Assembly: GCA_031279875.1 (NCBI GenBank)
Contig: JAITHS010000254.1
Coordinates: 1-7,948, forward strand
DNA length: 7,948 nucleotides
Direction of reading: 5' to 3'
Source: Tannerella sp.
Lineage (GTDB): Bacteria; Bacteroidota; Bacteroidia; Bacteroidales; Tannerellaceae
Below the pieces are notes generated by a model. The model searched no databases. It was not told the DNA's origin and saw only the letters and a program-made list of their open reading frames with translations. Made by a program: the position numbers and the translations under genes. This document shows positions 5,700-7,948 of the stretch, in pieces. Position 1 is the stretch's first letter. Each line of letters opens with the position of its first letter.

Positions 5700-7738
5700 A
5701 AAAATACAGATATACATTATTGATTATCAGTTGTTTGTTTTTGTGCGTTAAGAGTAAGGCACAAAATATTAACGTACCGGATGCGGAGTTCGGCAAATTT
5801 TTAGTTGAACATTTCGACATTGACGGCGATGGAGTGGTCAGCCTTGTTGAGGCGCAGTCGGTTACTACAATGAAAGTGCCGACCGATAACATCGCTTCCA
5901 TAGCGGGTATAGAGCAGTTTAGTAACCTCGAAACGCTCCATTGTACGCCTGCCGACATATTCGGAAAAGGTTTGCTGACGTCGTTTGACGTGAGCCGCAA
6001 CACTGCGTTGAAAACATTGTATTGCGATAATAATCAGTTAGAATCCTTAGATATCAGTGGTAATCCTTATCTCGAAGAACTCGTATGCGACGATAATGAG
6101 ATTGATTCGCTTGACGTTTCGTCGTCTTCTTCTTTGACATATTTAAGTTGCCGTAACAACATGATTAACACACTGAATATCAACGGATGCGTGATATTGC
6201 GTTTTCTGAACTGTTCCGGCAACAAACTTAAAACTCTGAATATAAGCAGTAATGAAGCACTGTTTCGTATCGTTTGCGCTCACAATCAGTTGACGGCGCT
6301 TGACGTATCCGCCAATACTGCTCTTAATAATCTTGACTGCGGGAATAATTCCATTGATACTCTGGATGTTAGCGCCAATATTCAACTTTCCGAACTGGAA
6401 TGCAGCATCAACAAAATGAAAACGCTTGACGTGAGCCGCAACAAAAATCTTAAACATCTGTACTGCAACGCAATACCTACATTACAATCAATAATTTTCA
6501 ACGAAACAAATATTCTCAAAAAAATCAGTTATTCCAAAGACATAGCAACGCTGTATTCGGTTAATAACGAAGGTGTTACTATAATAGTCGAATCATTTGA
6601 AAAAGAAGAGTTTTCACTGACTATGGTTACACCGCCGGAATCAGCAAAGCCGGAATCAGCAAAGACGTCTGCAAGAAAAAAGCCGGAGCGTCGCGCAGTT
6701 ACGGAAGAAGAAACATCTGCTTCGGAGCGTCGTAAACTCGAAGTGCGCCGTCAGGCAGAAGCCAATCGCGTTTATGCAAAAATTAAAATTGCCGAGAAAG
6801 AAACCAAACGTGATGAATTGCGTTCGTTTAGCGGTTATATTTCATTTCCCGATTCGGCGTTTAATGCCTTTGCCGTCAACGCTTTCGATACCGACGGCGA
6901 TGGTCGGGTATCAGGAGCCGAAGCAAGAAAAGTAAGAACACTCGACTGTTCCAATCGTGAAATACTGTCCCTAAATGGAATAGAATATTTTTCATCACTC
7001 GAAACGCTTGATTGCAGTCATAACAAACTGACGGAACTCGACATGAGTTTCAATCCTATGCTGAAATCTCTAAAATGTAACGATAACAAACTGAATAACA
7101 TTGACATACGCAATAATGCGCAATTGATAACGTTTTATTGTTCAAACAACAATCTTGTCGTTATTGACGTCAGCCGGAACTCTGCCCTTACCAATTTACG
7201 CTGTAATTTCGTGCGACTTATCGAACTCGACGTTGCTAACAATCCGAAACTGCGCATTCTTGATTGCGGGTATAATCATCTTGAAAAACTTGATTTAATC
7301 CGCAATATCGCCCTTGATACGCTGATTTGTAACAACAACAAACTCAAAAACATCGTTACAAGGCATCTGAAGCGCCTCGTACTTCTGAATTGCAGCGGTA
7401 ATCAGTTAATGGAAATAGATGTGTCTGAAAATAAGCAACTTACAATACTTGACTGTGGCGATAATATGCTTACATACGTGGATTTAAAAAGTAACGGCAT
7501 GTTAGAAGAATACCTTTGCTACGGAAATCGGTTTACTAACCTTGATGTCAGCGAAATGCCTACAATCAGGCGTTTACGATGCATGAACAATCAATTAACA
7601 GAATTGGACATTCGTCGCCATCCGTCGCTCAAAATAGTAGAACTTGCTCCGATGCCGTCGCTCAAAATTCTGCTCTGCAAAAGCGTATTCTTCTATACAT
7701 CATTGATTTATCCCTATACCACAACGGTTAAGCCATAA
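5696..7738 (+). CDS. Exported protein with two tandem EF-hand + leucine-rich-repeat modules
   Basis: This 680-residue protein starts with a signal peptide (MKKYRYTLLIISCLFLCVKSKA, cleavage probably after Ala22). Module 1 has VPDAEFGKFL (27-36), the EF-hand loop DIDGDGVVSLVE (41-52) and an LRR array (about 78-266). A charged, K/E/R-rich linker, probably helical, follows (about 311-376). Module 2 repeats the plan: FPDSAFNAF (384-392), EF loop DTDGDGRVSGAE (398-409) and an LRR array (about 413-660). The consensus is L-x-x-L-x-C-x-x-N-x-L-x-x-L-D-V-S-x-N-x-x, 21 residues, with cysteines in strict register: 110-257 in array 1 and 440-629 in array 2. Both arrays end in A-x-P-[TS]-L. No lipobox, T9SS C-terminal domain or LPXTG-like anchor is visible. 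Such proteins usually bind ligands or proteins outside the cell, but the partner is unknown. The start is set by the ATGA overlap with the flippase gene plus the clean signal peptide. Confidence 0.9.
   Translation: MKKYRYTLLIISCLFLCVKSKAQNINVPDAEFGKFLVEHFDIDGDGVVSLVEAQSVTTMKVPTDNIASIAGIEQFSNLETLHCTPADIFGKGLLTSFDVSRNTALKTLYCDNNQLESLDISGNPYLEELVCDDNEIDSLDVSSSSSLTYLSCRNNMINTLNINGCVILRFLNCSGNKLKTLNISSNEALFRIVCAHNQLTALDVSANTALNNLDCGNNSIDTLDVSANIQLSELECSINKMKTLDVSRNKNLKHLYCNAIPTLQSIIFNETNILKKISYSKDIATLYSVNNEGVTIIVESFEKEEFSLTMVTPPESAKPESAKTSARKKPERRAVTEEETSASERRKLEVRRQAEANRVYAKIKIAEKETKRDELRSFSGYISFPDSAFNAFAVNAFDTDGDGRVSGAEARKVRTLDCSNREILSLNGIEYFSSLETLDCSHNKLTELDMSFNPMLKSLKCNDNKLNNIDIRNNAQLITFYCSNNNLVVIDVSRNSALTNLRCNFVRLIELDVANNPKLRILDCGYNHLEKLDLIRNIALDTLICNNNKLKNIVTRHLKRLVLLNCSGNQLMEIDVSENKQLTILDCGDNMLTYVDLKSNGMLEEYLCYGNRFTNLDVSEMPTIRRLRCMNNQLTELDIRRHPSLKIVELAPMPSLKILLCKSVFFYTSLIYPYTTTVKP
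5927..6505 (+). repeat. LRR-coding array 1 (63-bp period)
   Basis: This stretch encodes residues 78-270 of the LRR protein. Repeats advance by 63 bp. In-register cysteines fall at residues 110, 131, 152, 173, 194, 215, 236 and 257, with an earlier one at 83 displaced by a six-residue insertion (around 84-90). DNA copies are diverged, although one 18-bp stretch (TTGACGTGAGCCGCAACA) recurs exactly at 5985-6002 and 6426-6443. Confidence 0.85.
6634..6663 (+). repeat. Exact 15-bp tandem duplication in the inter-module linker
   Basis: GCCGGAATCAGCAAA occurs twice back to back (6634-6648 and 6649-6663), encoding P-E-S-A-K twice (residues 314-323) in the linker of the LRR protein. Because the unit is a multiple of three, gain or loss of a copy keeps the frame. 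The perfect identity suggests a recent slippage event. Confidence 0.9.
6932..7675 (+). repeat. LRR-coding array 2 (63-bp period)
   Basis: This stretch encodes residues 413-660. Cysteines at 440, 461, 482, 503, 524, 545, 566, 587, 608 and 629 are exactly 21 residues apart, with a first one at 418 (22 away). The final repeat has Leu650 in the cysteine slot and then the A-P-M-P-S-L cap, matching A-I-P-T-L at the end of array 1. Array 2 is about two repeats longer than array 1. Confidence 0.85.
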
Positions 7739-7756
7739 CATTTGAAATTATCGCCG

Positions 7757-7764
7757 CAAAGGTA
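7757..7764 (-). promoter_or_regulatory. Promoter-like -7 element facing the 3' end of the LRR gene
   Basis: On the minus strand, TACCTTTG (7764-7757) matches TAnnTTTG perfectly. It points leftward, antisense into the LRR gene, which ends 18 bp away. No TTTG -33 box is present at 19-21 bp, and I see no coding frame of useful length on the minus strand downstream. It could be a chance match, a relic, or a start for antisense RNA. The 54-bp gap 7739-7792 otherwise holds only a T-tract (7768-7775) and no convincing terminator. Confidence 0.3.
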
Positions 7765-7792
7765 ACGTTTTTTTTGAATCGGGGATTTATTT

Positions 7793-7948
7793 CTATTGTA
7801 TTTCCGTTATTTGTCTTTTAGTATCGTCGATCACCATTGCCAGCGCAATTGCGTTGGGATAGGGAGTGAGATAGTTTTTAGATTTAATCTGATTGACGGC
7901 TTCGGCGAGTTTGGCAGGTACGTCTTCCGGCTTATATGCCACTTTTAG
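7793..7948 (-). CDS. C-terminal fragment, possibly AAA-ATPase-like/PD-(D/E)XK family protein
   Basis: On the minus strand an open frame enters from the right edge at 7948 and ends with TAG at 7795-7793, giving 51 residues that begin LKVAYKPEDV. The tail reads A-V-N-Q-I-K-S-K-N-Y...Y-P-N-A-I-A-L-A-M-V-I-D-D-T-K-R-Q-I. This resembles the end of Bacteroidetes proteins with an AAA-ATPase-like domain followed by a PD-(D/E)XK nuclease-like domain (DUF1703 group). There, a helix A-x-x-Q-I-x-x-x-x-Y precedes a hydrophobic strand and the closing T/K-R-x-I. None of the nucleotide-binding or nuclease residues is in view, so the family call is from tail similarity only. It converges on the LRR gene with 54 bp between stops. 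Confidence 0.5.
   Translation of the reverse strand, partial: LKVAYKPEDVPAKLAEAVNQIKSKNYLTPYPNAIALAMVIDDTKRQITEIQ

Larger units (their letters stand above)
1490..7738 (+). other. Predicted four-gene operon: acyl-CoA ligase, M20 deacylase, flippase, EF/LRR protein
   Basis: All four genes lie on the plus strand with junctions of +2 bp (3404-3405), a 7-bp overlap (4458-4464) and a 4-bp ATGA overlap (5696-5699). No promoter-like TAnnTTTG element was noticed at these junctions, and there is no room for a terminator, so one transcript from the promoter at 1478-1485 is the simplest reading. The overlaps suggest that ribosomes ending one gene start the next. The products do not form a known single pathway. 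Confidence 0.75.

Noticed and set aside
6008..7675. Regular ~63-bp period considered as a CRISPR-like or non-coding tandem repeat
   Set aside because: The period is exactly 21 codons, copies differ mostly outside the L/C/N/D positions, and the protein pattern is a standard LRR, so it is coding repetition.
7693..7738. Frameshift at the C-terminus of the LRR gene
   Set aside because: The plus-one frame read through the end gives no LRR or sorting-domain continuation before a stop, and the final cap A-P-M-P-S-L matches that of module 1, so the natural end is near.
7780..7806. Possible weak hairpin (CGGGGAT ... ATTTCCG) as a terminator after the LRR gene
   Set aside because: The stem is 7 bp with two G-T pairs and a 13-base loop, partly inside the convergent coding region. 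It is too weak to call.

Overview
The window looks like a Bacteroidetes (probably Bacteroidales) chromosome. Three things point there. The short divergent intergenic region carries TAnnTTTG-type -7 promoter elements, one with a TTTG -33 box 19 bp upstream. Start codons lack Shine-Dalgarno sequences. The gene set is also typical: a DUF4294 protein, a lipoprotein-like cyclophilin with the Bacteroidetes insertion, an M20 deacylase of the Bacteroides ArgE type, and an EF-hand/leucine-rich-repeat exported protein. I see no RNA genes, CRISPR, insertion sequences or phage genes.

Layout. Positions 1-119 (+) are the last 38 codons of what looks like an M14 zinc carboxypeptidase. Convergent to it, on the minus strand, is a two-gene unit: a cyclophilin-type peptidyl-prolyl isomerase (1415-756) followed 9 bp later by a DUF4294 protein (746-135). 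Both have export signals, so this is a small envelope/periplasm unit. The 74-bp region 1416-1489 holds two divergent promoters.

Rightward from 1490 runs a tightly packed four-gene block: long-chain acyl-CoA ligase (1490-3403), M20 ArgE-like deacylase (3406-4464), Wzx/MATE-type polysaccharide flippase (4458-5699) and an exported EF-hand/LRR protein (5696-7738). Spacings are +2 bp, -7 bp overlap and -4 bp (ATGA) overlap, so they are very likely one mRNA with translational coupling. The functions (fatty acid activation, arginine-type biosynthesis, lipid-linked glycan export, surface binding) do not form an obvious single pathway. The last two at least suggest a cell-envelope role.

The most distinctive object is the LRR protein. 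It is a tandem duplication of a whole module (signature PDxxF, EF-hand loop, 21-residue LRR array with an in-register cysteine, A-x-P-x-L cap), joined by a highly charged linker. The right edge (7793-7948, minus) is the C-terminal 51 codons of a convergent gene whose tail resembles the AAA-ATPase-like/PD-(D/E)XK family. I found no clear case for a wholly new biological system; the findings are moderate-interest observations on ordinary core and envelope genes.
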